The notes beneath the pieces were generated by a model. That model searched no databases, was not told the origin of the DNA, and saw only the letters and a list, made by a program, of their open reading frames with translations. 64,000 bases of DNA, from the NCBI GenBank assembly GCA_022827095.1, contig JAJDTP010000021.1:62001-126000 (forward strand). The letters run 5' to 3'. Below, one piece after another: positions 45,290 to 52,865 of the stretch; the stretch's first letter is position 1; each line of letters starts with the position of its first letter. The position numbers were made by a program, and so were the translations under genes. This DNA is from Dehalococcoidia bacterium (GTDB lineage Bacteria > Chloroflexota > Dehalococcoidia > Lucifugimonadales > UBA3495).

Positions 45290-48199
45290 CTACAACCGCC
45301 GGTTGCTCACCACCGGCTCCGAGGCCAGCAGGCGGCGCAGTCCGTCCAGGTTAGGCAGGCCCAGGATTTCCGACAGCCCGTCGTCCAGGCGGCGGCGAGC
45401 GGCGCATTCGGCCATCGCCGGCAAACGCTCGAATTCCTTCCCGGCAACGTCGTCAAACAACCGCGACAGCGCCTGCAAATGCTCAGGGTCGATGGCCCGC
45501 ACGTCCAGAACCGGCAGCTGTTCCAGATCGGCCTTTTTCATGCCAACCCAACTGCCTTCCGTGCTGGTGCGCTGCGCAAGCAGGGTCAACAAGCCGAGGC
45601 TAGAGTTCATCCACACGGCCAGTGCCTTTTCGTGAATAACCTCTTCAACCTTGACGGGCCACCAGACGTTGGACAACACTCTGGCATCAGTTCGGGTTGC
45701 GATTACTCTCGCAGTATTCAGCCGTAACCTTTCGGCGACAAGCAACCGGCCAGCTTGCAGCCATAGGTGTTCGCCATATCCCGGGCGCTGCCCTCCCCGG
45801 GGTGTGACCAATGGCGACAGATAGGTGTCCGGGGCGCACACTAAAGTCTTGCGCTGTTCGGTATCGTGCCCTTCCACCATTGGATAGGCGGTTTGAGCGG
45901 TAGTCCGCTCGAACCCATCGACCAGCCGCCGCCGGTCGGGGCCGACGTCACCGAGTTTGGCCAAGGGGCAGAGGAGAATGCGACCCACGGCTGACTCGCC
46001 GGGAACCCACACTTCGCCGTCGTCCAGAAGACGCAGGGCGCTGCGAGTCAGGTCGGCGCGCGCGAACTGCACGCCAGCCCACTTTTTGCCGATGAGTTTG
46101 GATTCGGGAATGGACACCAGTTCGCCAACGTGCCGGCCGTCAACTTCCACCAGCGCGGCGCCGGCCGCTTCCAGGTTGGCCGGTATGGTGTCGGCGATGG
46201 CCTGAGCGGTGCGGTGGGCGTCCAGCACGCCGTCGGGGTTTTGCCACAGGCTGACGAAAGTAGTGCGGTGTTCGCCTTCGCTGCCGTTTCCTGACGGCCG
46301 CCGCGTTGCGATGAGCAGAGCTTCGGACAGGTCAGTGCTGTCGGAGAAGTTCCAGCGGGCGGGATCGTGAGAAACCATCACTATGTCCAACTTGAAATCG
46401 CGCTCGATCAACGAGCGGGTCTGCTGCCAGGAGGGGCCGGTACAGACGGTGGCCGGCAGAACCAGGGCCAAACGGCCTTCACCGGGGCGCAGTTTGGGAG
46501 AAGCTGCGGCCACGAAGGCCGCGCCCAGGCCGGCGGTTGCTGTTGCTTGACGCGACCTGAGGCGGCGGGAAAGTTCATTTTGCAACTTGCGGCGGTCGGG
46601 GGCGGGCAGACTGCCGAACAGCAAATTGCCGCCCACGGAGCGGGTAAAGGGCGGGTTCATTATAGCCAGATCCAGGTCCGGCAGCGTGGCGAGTTCTTCG
46701 TGCTGGGCGCCTCTGGAACCGCCGCCATACACCCGCTCGGCATCGCGAACCGTCCGTCCGCTGACGCCCATGCCCGCGGGAGACAAAGCGAACTGGACTG
46801 CCGCTTGCGTTTCCCCCAGGAAGTCCAGGGAACCCAGAGATACGTCATCGCCATCGGCTCCCAGCGGCATGACGTAGAGGTTGATGCGGTCAAACTGGAT
46901 ATCAGGGTTCAGCATCGCCAGACTGGTGGCGGCGAAATGCACGGCGGAGAGCTGAACATCGTAGCCGTGCAGGGCCTGCTCCACCATCGCTTTGTGCAGG
47001 GCGTCGACGTTTCGGCCGCCGGACTCGGTATGGCGGCGTTCCGCTTCGCCGGCCACGGCCATCAGCAGTGTGCCGGTGCCGCAGGCAATGTCAGCCACGT
47101 TCAGAGAAGCCGGAAATTCATGGTCGCTCCAGTCAACGCCGGCCGGCCAGTCGTGGAACACCAGCCGGGTGAGCAGCGTTGCCGCCGGAACCGAGGTGTA
47201 ATAGGCTCCAGTGAATTTGGCGTCGGTGAGGAGAGTATGGAAAAGCCGGCCGGACAGGTCATGCCCTTCCAAGTGGCTGGTATCTTCCACCGCCTTGAGG
47301 AGCGGCTCCATTACCGGGCCATGCCATAGGTGCGGCCGGTCGGCATAGTCCAGGATGGTCAGCAGTCTCTTGGCCAGGTCAAACACCGGCACGTAGTCGA
47401 TGGTTTCGCAGATGTCATCCCAAACCTTCAGAAGCCCAGGGACTCCTCCGTCTCGCCACGTTTCGGCAACAGTGGGTACGACATCGTTGGTGGATGCGAG
47501 GCGCAAATGGAAGGCCAGCGCATTGAAGATGACGAGGCAGCCGATGCGTAGAGCCTTGGCGCGATCAGTTTCCCGGTCGGTCTGGGCGATGGCCTCTCTG
47601 ACCAGGCGAGCCAGCCGAGCATAAGTGGCAAGTTTTGTCGCCGATTGTTCGATGGCGTGCTCGATTACGGCGGCGGCGGCCACAACGCGGTCGGTGCCCT
47701 CCAGTTCCAACGGCAACACGCGCAACTGGTCGGCAATGTGCGCGGGAGAGCCGAAGCGGGAACGACGTTCTGCGGTCGGTTCGCCTCTGGAGCCGTGGAG
47801 CCACCATTCGAGGTCGCCGGCATTCTCCAGCCCTTCACGGGTATCGTCCAGGTATTTCAGCCCTTCGGGGTAAAGGACACCGATAACCCCCAGTGCGTCG
47901 GGGAACTGCTGCAGGCGAGTGTCCAGCTGACTTTCCAACTGGCTGACGGAATCTTCCCACTTGCATTCCAGCAGCACCGTGTCGCCGGTCTTCAGGTCAA
48001 CACGGACGTCAGGGGTTGAATTGCGGTTGCGCCGTTCGGCCCGGGCCGATATGCCCTGGTCGCGGAGCAGTTGGGCAAGCAGCGTATTGACCGCTTCCTC
48101 ACGGATAGTGTCCCGGCGCGCCGGGCCGGGTGAGGCGGTATTCTCATTTCGTCGTGGTCTTGGCAAAGCTAGTCTTCCTCGCGGGGTCGGGGCAATCAT
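45290..48199 (-). CDS. Single-chain restriction-modification enzyme (type IIG-like N6-adenine MTase)
   Basis: A 969-residue enzyme. At the N-terminus a PD-(D/E)xK nuclease is visible: PD at residues 63-64 and ECK at 78-80. In the middle, MTase motif I (VADIACGTGTLLM, 368-380) and motif IV NPPF (515-518) mark an amino-methyltransferase; the catalytic core spans about 320-620. The C-terminal 300 residues probably form the target-recognition domain. Together it would cut and methylate at the same site. No separate specificity, restriction or translocase gene is adjacent. The start is uncertain: residues 1-30 have no homology and the ATG lies in a region that also resembles a -10 box. Confidence 0.85.
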   Translation of the reverse strand: MIAPTPRGRLALPRPRRNENTASPGPARRDTIREEAVNTLLAQLLRDQGISARAERRNRNSTPDVRVDLKTGDTVLLECKWEDSVSQLESQLDTRLQQFPDALGVIGVLYPEGLKYLDDTREGLENAGDLEWWLHGSRGEPTAERRSRFGSPAHIADQLRVLPLELEGTDRVVAAAAVIEHAIEQSATKLATYARLARLVREAIAQTDRETDRAKALRIGCLVIFNALAFHLRLASTNDVVPTVAETWRDGGVPGLLKVWDDICETIDYVPVFDLAKRLLTILDYADRPHLWHGPVMEPLLKAVEDTSHLEGHDLSGRLFHTLLTDAKFTGAYYTSVPAATLLTRLVFHDWPAGVDWSDHEFPASLNVADIACGTGTLLMAVAGEAERRHTESGGRNVDALHKAMVEQALHGYDVQLSAVHFAATSLAMLNPDIQFDRINLYVMPLGADGDDVSLGSLDFLGETQAAVQFALSPAGMGVSGRTVRDAERVYGGGSRGAQHEELATLPDLDLAIMNPPFTRSVGGNLLFGSLPAPDRRKLQNELSRRLRSRQATATAGLGAAFVAAASPKLRPGEGRLALVLPATVCTGPSWQQTRSLIERDFKLDIVMVSHDPARWNFSDSTDLSEALLIATRRPSGNGSEGEHRTTFVSLWQNPDGVLDAHRTAQAIADTIPANLEAAGAALVEVDGRHVGELVSIPESKLIGKKWAGVQFARADLTRSALRLLDDGEVWVPGESAVGRILLCPLAKLGDVGPDRRRLVDGFERTTAQTAYPMVEGHDTEQRKTLVCAPDTYLSPLVTPRGGQRPGYGEHLWLQAGRLLVAERLRLNTARVIATRTDARVLSNVWWPVKVEEVIHEKALAVWMNSSLGLLTLLAQRTSTEGSWVGMKKADLEQLPVLDVRAIDPEHLQALSRLFDDVAGKEFERLPAMAECAARRRLDDGLSEILGLPNLDGLRRLLASEPVVSNRRL

Positions 48200-48252
48200 A
48201 GCCGCCCCGCGGCTGCCCTTTCAATCGCGCGCCGTCACAACTGCCCACCCGC

Positions 48253-48258
48253 TATAAT
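48253..48258 (+). promoter_or_regulatory. -10 element of the SDR gene
   Basis: TATAAT, 41 bp ahead of the ATG at 48300; no convincing -35. Confidence 0.4.
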
Positions 48259-48299
48259 TCACCTGTCCCCAATCCAAATGACATACGGGAGGTCATCCC

Positions 48300-49076
48300 A
48301 TGGATTTGACCCTGAACGGTAAGGTAGCGATGATCACCGGCGGCAGCCGCGGTCTCGGTCGCCAGTGCGCCCTGGCCCTGGGCCAGGAGGGCTGCGCGGT
48401 GGCCATCTGCGGGCGCGATCTCGAAACGGTCGAAAAGACCGTATCCGAGCTGGCCGGTCTCGGCGTTAAGGCCAACGGCAGCCAGGCCGACGTCACCAAC
48501 TCCGAGGACGCCGAGCGGTTCCTGCAGGAAACCACCTCCGCTCTCGGCGCGCCCGACATCCTCGTGAACAACGTGGGCGGCCGCCGCGGTTCCGTCCTCT
48601 TCGACGAGACCTCCATGGAACAGTTCCTTGAGGGCCTGGAGGTCAACCTGATCTCCGCCGTGCGGATGACCAAGCTGGCTCTCCCGCACATGCAGGCCCA
48701 GGGCTGGGGCCGCGTCATCAACATCTCGTCCATCTACGGACGGGAGCATGGCGGCTCCGTGGACTACATGACGGGCAAGGCAGGAATGATCGCGTTCTCC
48801 AAGCACCTCGCCCTGCAGCTGGCACAAACCGGCGTGCTGGTTAACTGTGTGGCCCCCGGCAGCATCGACTTTCCCGGCAGCACCTGGGACCGCTTCCAGC
48901 AGAACAACACCCCCGAGGTCGTGGCCGAGTTCATCGACCGCAACCTGCCCATGGGCAAGTTCGGCTGGCCGGAGCCCATCGGCGAAACCGTGGCGTTCCT
49001 CGCGTCAGACCGTGCCGGCCTGATTACTGGCGCCTGCATCAACGTGGACGGCGGCCAGTCCAAGTCCCTGTTCTAG
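48300..49076 (+). CDS. Short-chain dehydrogenase/reductase
   Basis: A 258-residue SDR. It has the NAD(P)-binding TGGSRGLG near residue 15, NNVGG and the Ser-Tyr-Lys active site (NISSIYG, with VDYMTGK at about 158-164). C-terminal DGGQSK is typical of 3-oxoacyl-ACP reductase-like SDRs. The ATG has GGGAGGTC upstream. Substrate unknown; neighbours suggest general fatty-acid or aromatic catabolism. Confidence 0.93.
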   Translation: MDLTLNGKVAMITGGSRGLGRQCALALGQEGCAVAICGRDLETVEKTVSELAGLGVKANGSQADVTNSEDAERFLQETTSALGAPDILVNNVGGRRGSVLFDETSMEQFLEGLEVNLISAVRMTKLALPHMQAQGWGRVINISSIYGREHGGSVDYMTGKAGMIAFSKHLALQLAQTGVLVNCVAPGSIDFPGSTWDRFQQNNTPEVVAEFIDRNLPMGKFGWPEPIGETVAFLASDRAGLITGACINVDGGQSKSLF

Positions 49077-49111
49077 GAAAGCTGTCAGAAGCGGTATCTT
49101 CAGTAAGGGAC

Positions 49112-49166
49112 GGATCGGCGGGATCGAGACGGTGCGAACCGCTGGCGTCGCCGATCCTGCCGATCC
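49112..49166. terminator. Convergent intergenic hairpin
   Basis: Two 15-base arms, GGATCGGCGGGATCG and CGATCCTGCCGATCC, are complementary at 14 positions and enclose a 25-base loop. It sits between the convergent SDR and hydrolase genes and could stop transcription from both sides. No T-run is seen, so it might also be a repeat. Confidence 0.4.
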
Positions 49167-49195
49167 GATAATCCCGACACTCCTGCTTCAGACAA

Positions 49196-50014
49196 TCATT
49201 CCGGTTGGTGCGCCGCCCCCACGAACTCGAGCCAGGCCTGCACGCACTTCTCCGGCGCGGAGTGCTGGACATAACCTCCCGCGCCGGGGATCCTCGCGAG
49301 CGTGCAATTGGGCATCAAATCAGCCTGACCCTGTGCCCGGTCCGGTATGTCGCCCTCGCTCAGCGCGCCCACCATCGCCAGAGCCGGCGTTTGGATCGTC
49401 GGCAACTTATCGGAGAGGTTCTGAGTGCCCAGATAGGCCAGCGTCTCCAGTACGACGTGGCGCGACGTTGACCCCATCTGCTGGATGTACCACTCGTGGT
49501 GCTCGGGTGCTTCGTCAGCGTTCACCCGGCGGCCTCCGGTGGCCCGTGCCCACCCCTCGGTGCCCTCTTCCGCCACCAAGCGATAATAGTTCTGATAGGT
49601 GTCGACGCCGGTGAAATTGTACGGCGACGTGCACGTCGTGACCGTGTGCAACCGCTCCGGGAACTGGTAGGCGAATTGCAGCGCAATGGTTCCGCCAATC
49701 GTTTCCCCGATGAAGTGAACCTTGTCGAGTTCCAGGTGGTCGAGCAAGTTGCGCACGTCTTCAGCGAATCCCTCCAGCGACCAATCGTACCCGGGCTCGG
49801 GCACGGTCGAGCGACCGAAGCCTCTCGCGTCAACCCGAATCACCCGGTACTGCCGGGCCAGCATCGGCGGCCACGCGTACCACAGCCGGCCGCTCTTGGC
49901 GTTGCCGTGGTGCAGGACGATGGTCTCGATGCTCTCCGGAGCCCGCCACGGATCGGTGAAATTGTCATCGTCGTAGTACATATCAAGGTCGCCGGCTAGC
50001 GAGGCAATGGCCAT
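49196..50014 (-). CDS. Alpha/beta hydrolase
   Basis: A 272-residue alpha/beta hydrolase, unlike the one at 11.4 kb in sequence. It has VLHHGNAKSGRLW near residue 32, the nucleophile segment VHFIGETIGGTIAL where the usual Ser is Glu-Thr (G-E-T-I-G), ARGFGRS, and C-terminal GAGGYVQHSAPE. The nucleophile position reads Thr rather than Ser by eye, and the His lies in VQHSAP. So the catalytic state is less certain than for a classical hydrolase. Confidence 0.8.
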   Translation of the reverse strand: MAIASLAGDLDMYYDDDNFTDPWRAPESIETIVLHHGNAKSGRLWYAWPPMLARQYRVIRVDARGFGRSTVPEPGYDWSLEGFAEDVRNLLDHLELDKVHFIGETIGGTIALQFAYQFPERLHTVTTCTSPYNFTGVDTYQNYYRLVAEEGTEGWARATGGRRVNADEAPEHHEWYIQQMGSTSRHVVLETLAYLGTQNLSDKLPTIQTPALAMVGALSEGDIPDRAQGQADLMPNCTLARIPGAGGYVQHSAPEKCVQAWLEFVGAAHQPE

Positions 50015-50065
50015 GGTCCTCTCCTGAAGTGATGAGTTTCGTTGGCAAGGTTCCGTATACCGCGG

Positions 50066-50443
50066 CTACACGCCGAACCCGCCGCCCGGCGTCTGGTCCG
50101 CCAGCGGGATCTGCACGCTGATCCGATCCACGTCGCCCACGCTGCGCGTCGTGTGGCCTCGCCCGGTCAGGTCTTCGCACAGCTCGATGTCGCCCACGTT
50201 GAAGATCCGCTTGGTGCCGTCGCCCAGCCCAATCTCCACCTGGCCCTGCAGCGTGATGACGTACTGGCGACGTGGCGCGGTGTGAAAGTCCACCAACTGC
50301 GTCGGCTTCAGCAGGCTGAACTGTACGCCCGTGGCGCTCTGCGTCGCCGTCCGCAGCGCGTGACCCACCTGCTCGAAGGGCAGTTCCAGGTCCTCAATGT
50401 GGGATTCTCCATCCTCGCCGGTATAGAGCCGTACCACCTGCAT
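50066..50443 (-). CDS. Small cupin-domain protein
   Basis: A 125-residue single-domain cupin. The VDFHTAPRRQYVITLQGQVEIGLGDGTKRIFNVGDIELCED stretch (about residues 50-90) has the strand order of motif 1 and 2; the His ligands are reduced to one clear His followed by Gln/Glu. I chose ATG 50443 because GGAGG lies 7 bp upstream; a nearer ATG (50449) is too close to it. Function unknown. Confidence 0.75.
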   Translation of the reverse strand: MQVVRLYTGEDGESHIEDLELPFEQVGHALRTATQSATGVQFSLLKPTQLVDFHTAPRRQYVITLQGQVEIGLGDGTKRIFNVGDIELCEDLTGRGHTTRSVGDVDRISVQIPLADQTPGGGFGV

Positions 50444-50476
50444 ATCCATTCCTCCAGTATTGATTCGGATGGCGCC

Positions 50477-50485
50477 ATCATAGCA
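50477..50485 (-). promoter_or_regulatory. Extended -10 promoter of the cupin gene
   Basis: TGCTATGAT on the minus strand, 34 bp ahead of the cupin start. It lies inside the last codons of the upstream HhH gene. Confidence 0.45.
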
Positions 50486-51194
50486 CCGGTGATGATACAA
50501 CGGCGGCCGTTCCGGTCGCGCAGATATCCATCAGGCAACAGTCATGGCAACGTGGGGCGTTCTTGGCGCAGGCCACCTTGTGGTGCCGGTCCAGCAGGGC
50601 GTGAAACTCATTGTACACTTGGGCATCCGCTGGGATGCCGGCGTGGAACAACCGCTGCCAACCGTCGTAGTTGTCCCGCTCAACGGGCGCCAGCCCCACC
50701 CGCTTGAGAATGCGGATAGTGTAGGCGTCGATCACGAACGACGGCTTTCCCGCGGCGTACACCAGGATGTCGTCGGCGGTTTCCGGCCCGATACCGTAAA
50801 TGCCCAGCAGCTCGCGGCGGAGCGTCTCCGTATCCGACGCGAACATGCGATCCAGATCGCCACCGTAGCCTTCGCAAACGTGGGCGGCAAAGGCCTTCAG
50901 CTTCCGAGCCTTGGCGTTGTAATACCCCGACGGTCGCACCAGTTCAGCCAACGTGCCCGTAGGAAGCGCGTCCACGGCGGGCCACGTGTTTATGCCGGCT
51001 GAGCGCAGGTTATCCAGAGCAAGTTCCACGTTGCGCCAGGCGGCCGCCTGCGTGAGGATCGCCCCGGCAATCATCTCGAACCGGCTCTCCGCCGGCCACC
51101 ATCCCTGCGGTCCGTAGGTATCCAGTAGGCGCTGGAACATCTCTGACAACGGTCCGGCATTACCCCCTTTATTCACATCCTGACCATCCTGCAT
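50478..51194 (-). CDS. HhH-GPD DNA glycosylase (MagIII-like), 4Fe-4S
   Basis: A 238-residue endonuclease III-superfamily protein. The helix-hairpin-helix is LLGIYGIGPETADDILVYA; at the position of EndoIII's catalytic Lys (GRKTA) there is Glu. The conserved Asp is in FVIDAYTIRIL, and the C-terminal cluster has the C-x6-C-x2-C-x5-C spacing of a 4Fe-4S site. A missing lysine with kept Asp is typical of monofunctional glycosylases such as MagIII. The start could be as late as ATG 51140; the upstream ATG 51194 lies near a degenerate ATCCTGxCCATCC repeat. SfsA follows upstream on the same strand. Confidence 0.87.
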   Translation of the reverse strand: MQDGQDVNKGGNAGPLSEMFQRLLDTYGPQGWWPAESRFEMIAGAILTQAAAWRNVELALDNLRSAGINTWPAVDALPTGTLAELVRPSGYYNAKARKLKAFAAHVCEGYGGDLDRMFASDTETLRRELLGIYGIGPETADDILVYAAGKPSFVIDAYTIRILKRVGLAPVERDNYDGWQRLFHAGIPADAQVYNEFHALLDRHHKVACAKNAPRCHDCCLMDICATGTAAVVSSPVL

Positions 51195-51207
51195 ATCTGT
51201 GTAAAAC
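51175..51207. repeat. Degenerate ATCCTGTCCATCC repeat at a gene border
   Basis: Contains ACATCCTGACCATCCTGC and TGTGTAAAAC. It resembles the elements near 57.2 and 63.7 kb. It lies between SfsA and the HhH gene and overlaps the latter's N-terminal codons, which makes that start less certain. Confidence 0.4.
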
Positions 51208-51896
51208 TAAATCCGCACCGGAACCTCATCAGCCAGGACAATGCACTGCTCGCTCACCCGGCATCGGTAGGCCCAGGCATCCACGCCGGCGGCTACCGCC
51301 TCTCGTAGCGTCGCCCCCAGCAGCGGGTCCGCAACGTCATGAGGCGCAAATGCCTCGGCATCGGCCCGCTGGATCACGAATACCACCGCGGCCTCATGAC
51401 CCTCTTCCCGCGCCGCCATCAGGCTCCTCAGGTGTTTCACGCCCCTGATGGTGGGCGCGTCCGGAAAGAGGCCGACGCCGTCCTCCACCAGCGTCACCGA
51501 TTTTGTCTCGACATAACACTTGCCTCCAGGACCCTCCAGCAGAAAATCGAGACGGCTATCGCCGAAAACCTGTTCCGAGCGCGCTACCGGGTAGGATGCG
51601 AATTGTGGCATGCGCTTGCGATTCAGCGCTTCCGCGACCGGCTTGTTCGGTAAACGCGCGTCGGCGGAAGATAGCGCGCTCCCCGTGTCAACCAACACCA
51701 GGTCAAAGCTGGTCTTCCGGTTGGCCCCCGGTGGAGCCGGCAACAGCAGAACGCGAAATCCCGGCACCAGCAGTTCGCCCATCCGGCCCGAATTGGGCAC
51801 ATGCGCCAGGTATTCCCGGCGCTCCACGTCCACCAGGGCCGCAAACCGGTTCAGTCGCTTGATGAAGCGCCCTTCAATCAGGGGAGGAAATCGCAC
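51207..51896 (-). CDS. sfsA: SfsA, sugar fermentation stimulation protein
   Basis: A 229-residue protein with the SfsA order: FPPLIEGRFIKRLNRFAALV, AHVPNSGRMGELLVPG, SRLDFLLEGPGGKCYVETKSVTLVEDGVGLFPDAPT, and a C-terminal Val-rich region. The DFLL...ExK part is a PD-(D/E)xK-like nuclease fold; SfsA is an uncharacterised DNA-binding or nuclease protein. It is divergent from the OmpR-type regulator, with four tandem 11-bp units in the gap between them. Confidence 0.9.
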   Translation of the reverse strand: MRFPPLIEGRFIKRLNRFAALVDVERREYLAHVPNSGRMGELLVPGFRVLLLPAPPGANRKTSFDLVLVDTGSALSSADARLPNKPVAEALNRKRMPQFASYPVARSEQVFGDSRLDFLLEGPGGKCYVETKSVTLVEDGVGLFPDAPTIRGVKHLRSLMAAREEGHEAAVVFVIQRADAEAFAPHDVADPLLGATLREAVAAGVDAWAYRCRVSEQCIVLADEVPVRI

Positions 51897-51982
51897 CTGT
51901 GGTCTCCAGAATCTGCAGTTGACCTTGCATTTGGCATGCGCTGAATGATGTCGAGCCGCCGCAAATTGGATGTTGGACGCCC

Positions 51983-52026
51983 TGTAACAAAAGCGTAATC
52001 AGTTCGTAATTGCCTGTTAACCCGTT
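51983..52026. promoter_or_regulatory. Four tandem 11-bp direct repeats, likely operator of an OmpR-family regulator
   Basis: TGTAACAAAAG, CGTAATCAGTT, CGTAATTGCCT and GTTAACCCGTT follow one another without gaps, each 11 bp with a GTAAY-like core at the same phase. OmpR/PhoB-family regulators bind such 11-bp direct repeats on one helical face; GlnR sites share GTnAC cores. The last unit overlaps the -35 of the regulator's own promoter (-10 TATAAG at 52035-52040), which fits activation or autoregulation. It also lies upstream of sfsA on the other side. Confidence 0.6.
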
Positions 52027-52034
52027 GTGCGCAA

Positions 52035-52040
52035 TATAAG
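52035..52040 (+). promoter_or_regulatory. -10 element of the regulator gene
   Basis: TATAAG, 54 bp before the ATG, immediately behind the fourth 11-bp unit; no separate -35 is seen, so it may need an activator. Confidence 0.4.
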
Positions 52041-52093
52041 GGCATCGGCACCAACCTGCCAAACAATCCTCAAGCTGCTGATGAGGTTCGGCG

Positions 52094-52786
52094 ATGACAA
52101 CGTACGCAGGTTTCCAACCCACCAACGACGTCGCTCCTCGCGTTCTCCTGCTGGGACAGGGTTGGGAAATGATCCGGAGCGCATTGGCCGCCGCATCCGA
52201 CACCGGCGCAATTGAGTTGATCGGCCCGGAAACCTCCTACGACATCGAAACCGATTCCGGTGCAAACTCCCCGGCGGTATTGCTGTTGTCCCCAGACGCG
52301 GATCATCCTGCGCAACCGGACGACGACAATGGTCCCCTGGTGCTCCGTTGCGTACCCGACGACGAATTGGACCATCCCGACCTGTACGGCGATTCCGACG
52401 ACTTCGTGGCCGTGCCTTGTTCCCCCGCGGAACTCATCAAACGGATCCTGCGCCTGGCCCACCGGCACGCCTCCGCGACTGTTGCGTCCGGTTCCATCCG
52501 CGTCGGCGGCATAGCGCTCAACCCCGCCACCTACCAGGTTACCGCCAACGGCCGACCGGTGGACCTGGCCTGGCTGGAGTTTCAGCTTCTCCAGTTCCTG
52601 ATGGACAACGTGGGCAAGGTGTTCACCCGTGACCAGTTGCTGGCCAACGTCTGGGGCGTCGAAAACATCGGCGGCACGCGCACGGTCGACGTGCACATCC
52701 GCCGCCTGCGCTACAAGCTGGAGAACGGACCCGAAACCTACTTCCGCACCGTCAAGAACGTAGGCTACGGAATGATCGAACCTTAA
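52094..52786 (+). CDS. Atypical OmpR/GlnR-like response regulator
   Basis: A 230-residue regulator with an OmpR-type winged helix at the C-terminus (LAWLEFQLLQFLMDNVGKVFTRDQLLANVWG and TRTVDVHIRRLRYKLENGP, then FRTVKNVGYGM). The N-terminal receiver is degenerate: the acidic pair is missing (VLLLGQG) and the phospho-acceptor region reads AVLLLSPDAD. That is the GlnR situation, where activity does not depend on phosphorylation. No kinase gene is nearby. Candidate operator units stand just upstream. Target genes unknown. Confidence 0.83.
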   Translation: MTTYAGFQPTNDVAPRVLLLGQGWEMIRSALAAASDTGAIELIGPETSYDIETDSGANSPAVLLLSPDADHPAQPDDDNGPLVLRCVPDDELDHPDLYGDSDDFVAVPCSPAELIKRILRLAHRHASATVASGSIRVGGIALNPATYQVTANGRPVDLAWLEFQLLQFLMDNVGKVFTRDQLLANVWGVENIGGTRTVDVHIRRLRYKLENGPETYFRTVKNVGYGMIEP

Positions 52787-52811
52787 CCCGTCGCCATAGG
52801 TGACAGAAGTA

Positions 52812-52838
52812 AGGGGCGAGTGCATACCCGCCCCTTTC
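52812..52838. terminator. Bidirectional-type hairpin between convergent genes
   Basis: AGGGGCG and CGCCCCT form a 7-bp stem around a 10-base loop, followed by TTT, between the regulator gene and the convergent P450 gene. Confidence 0.5.
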
Positions 52839-52865
52839 GCATCGCCCTTTGGGCGGCAACGTCCG

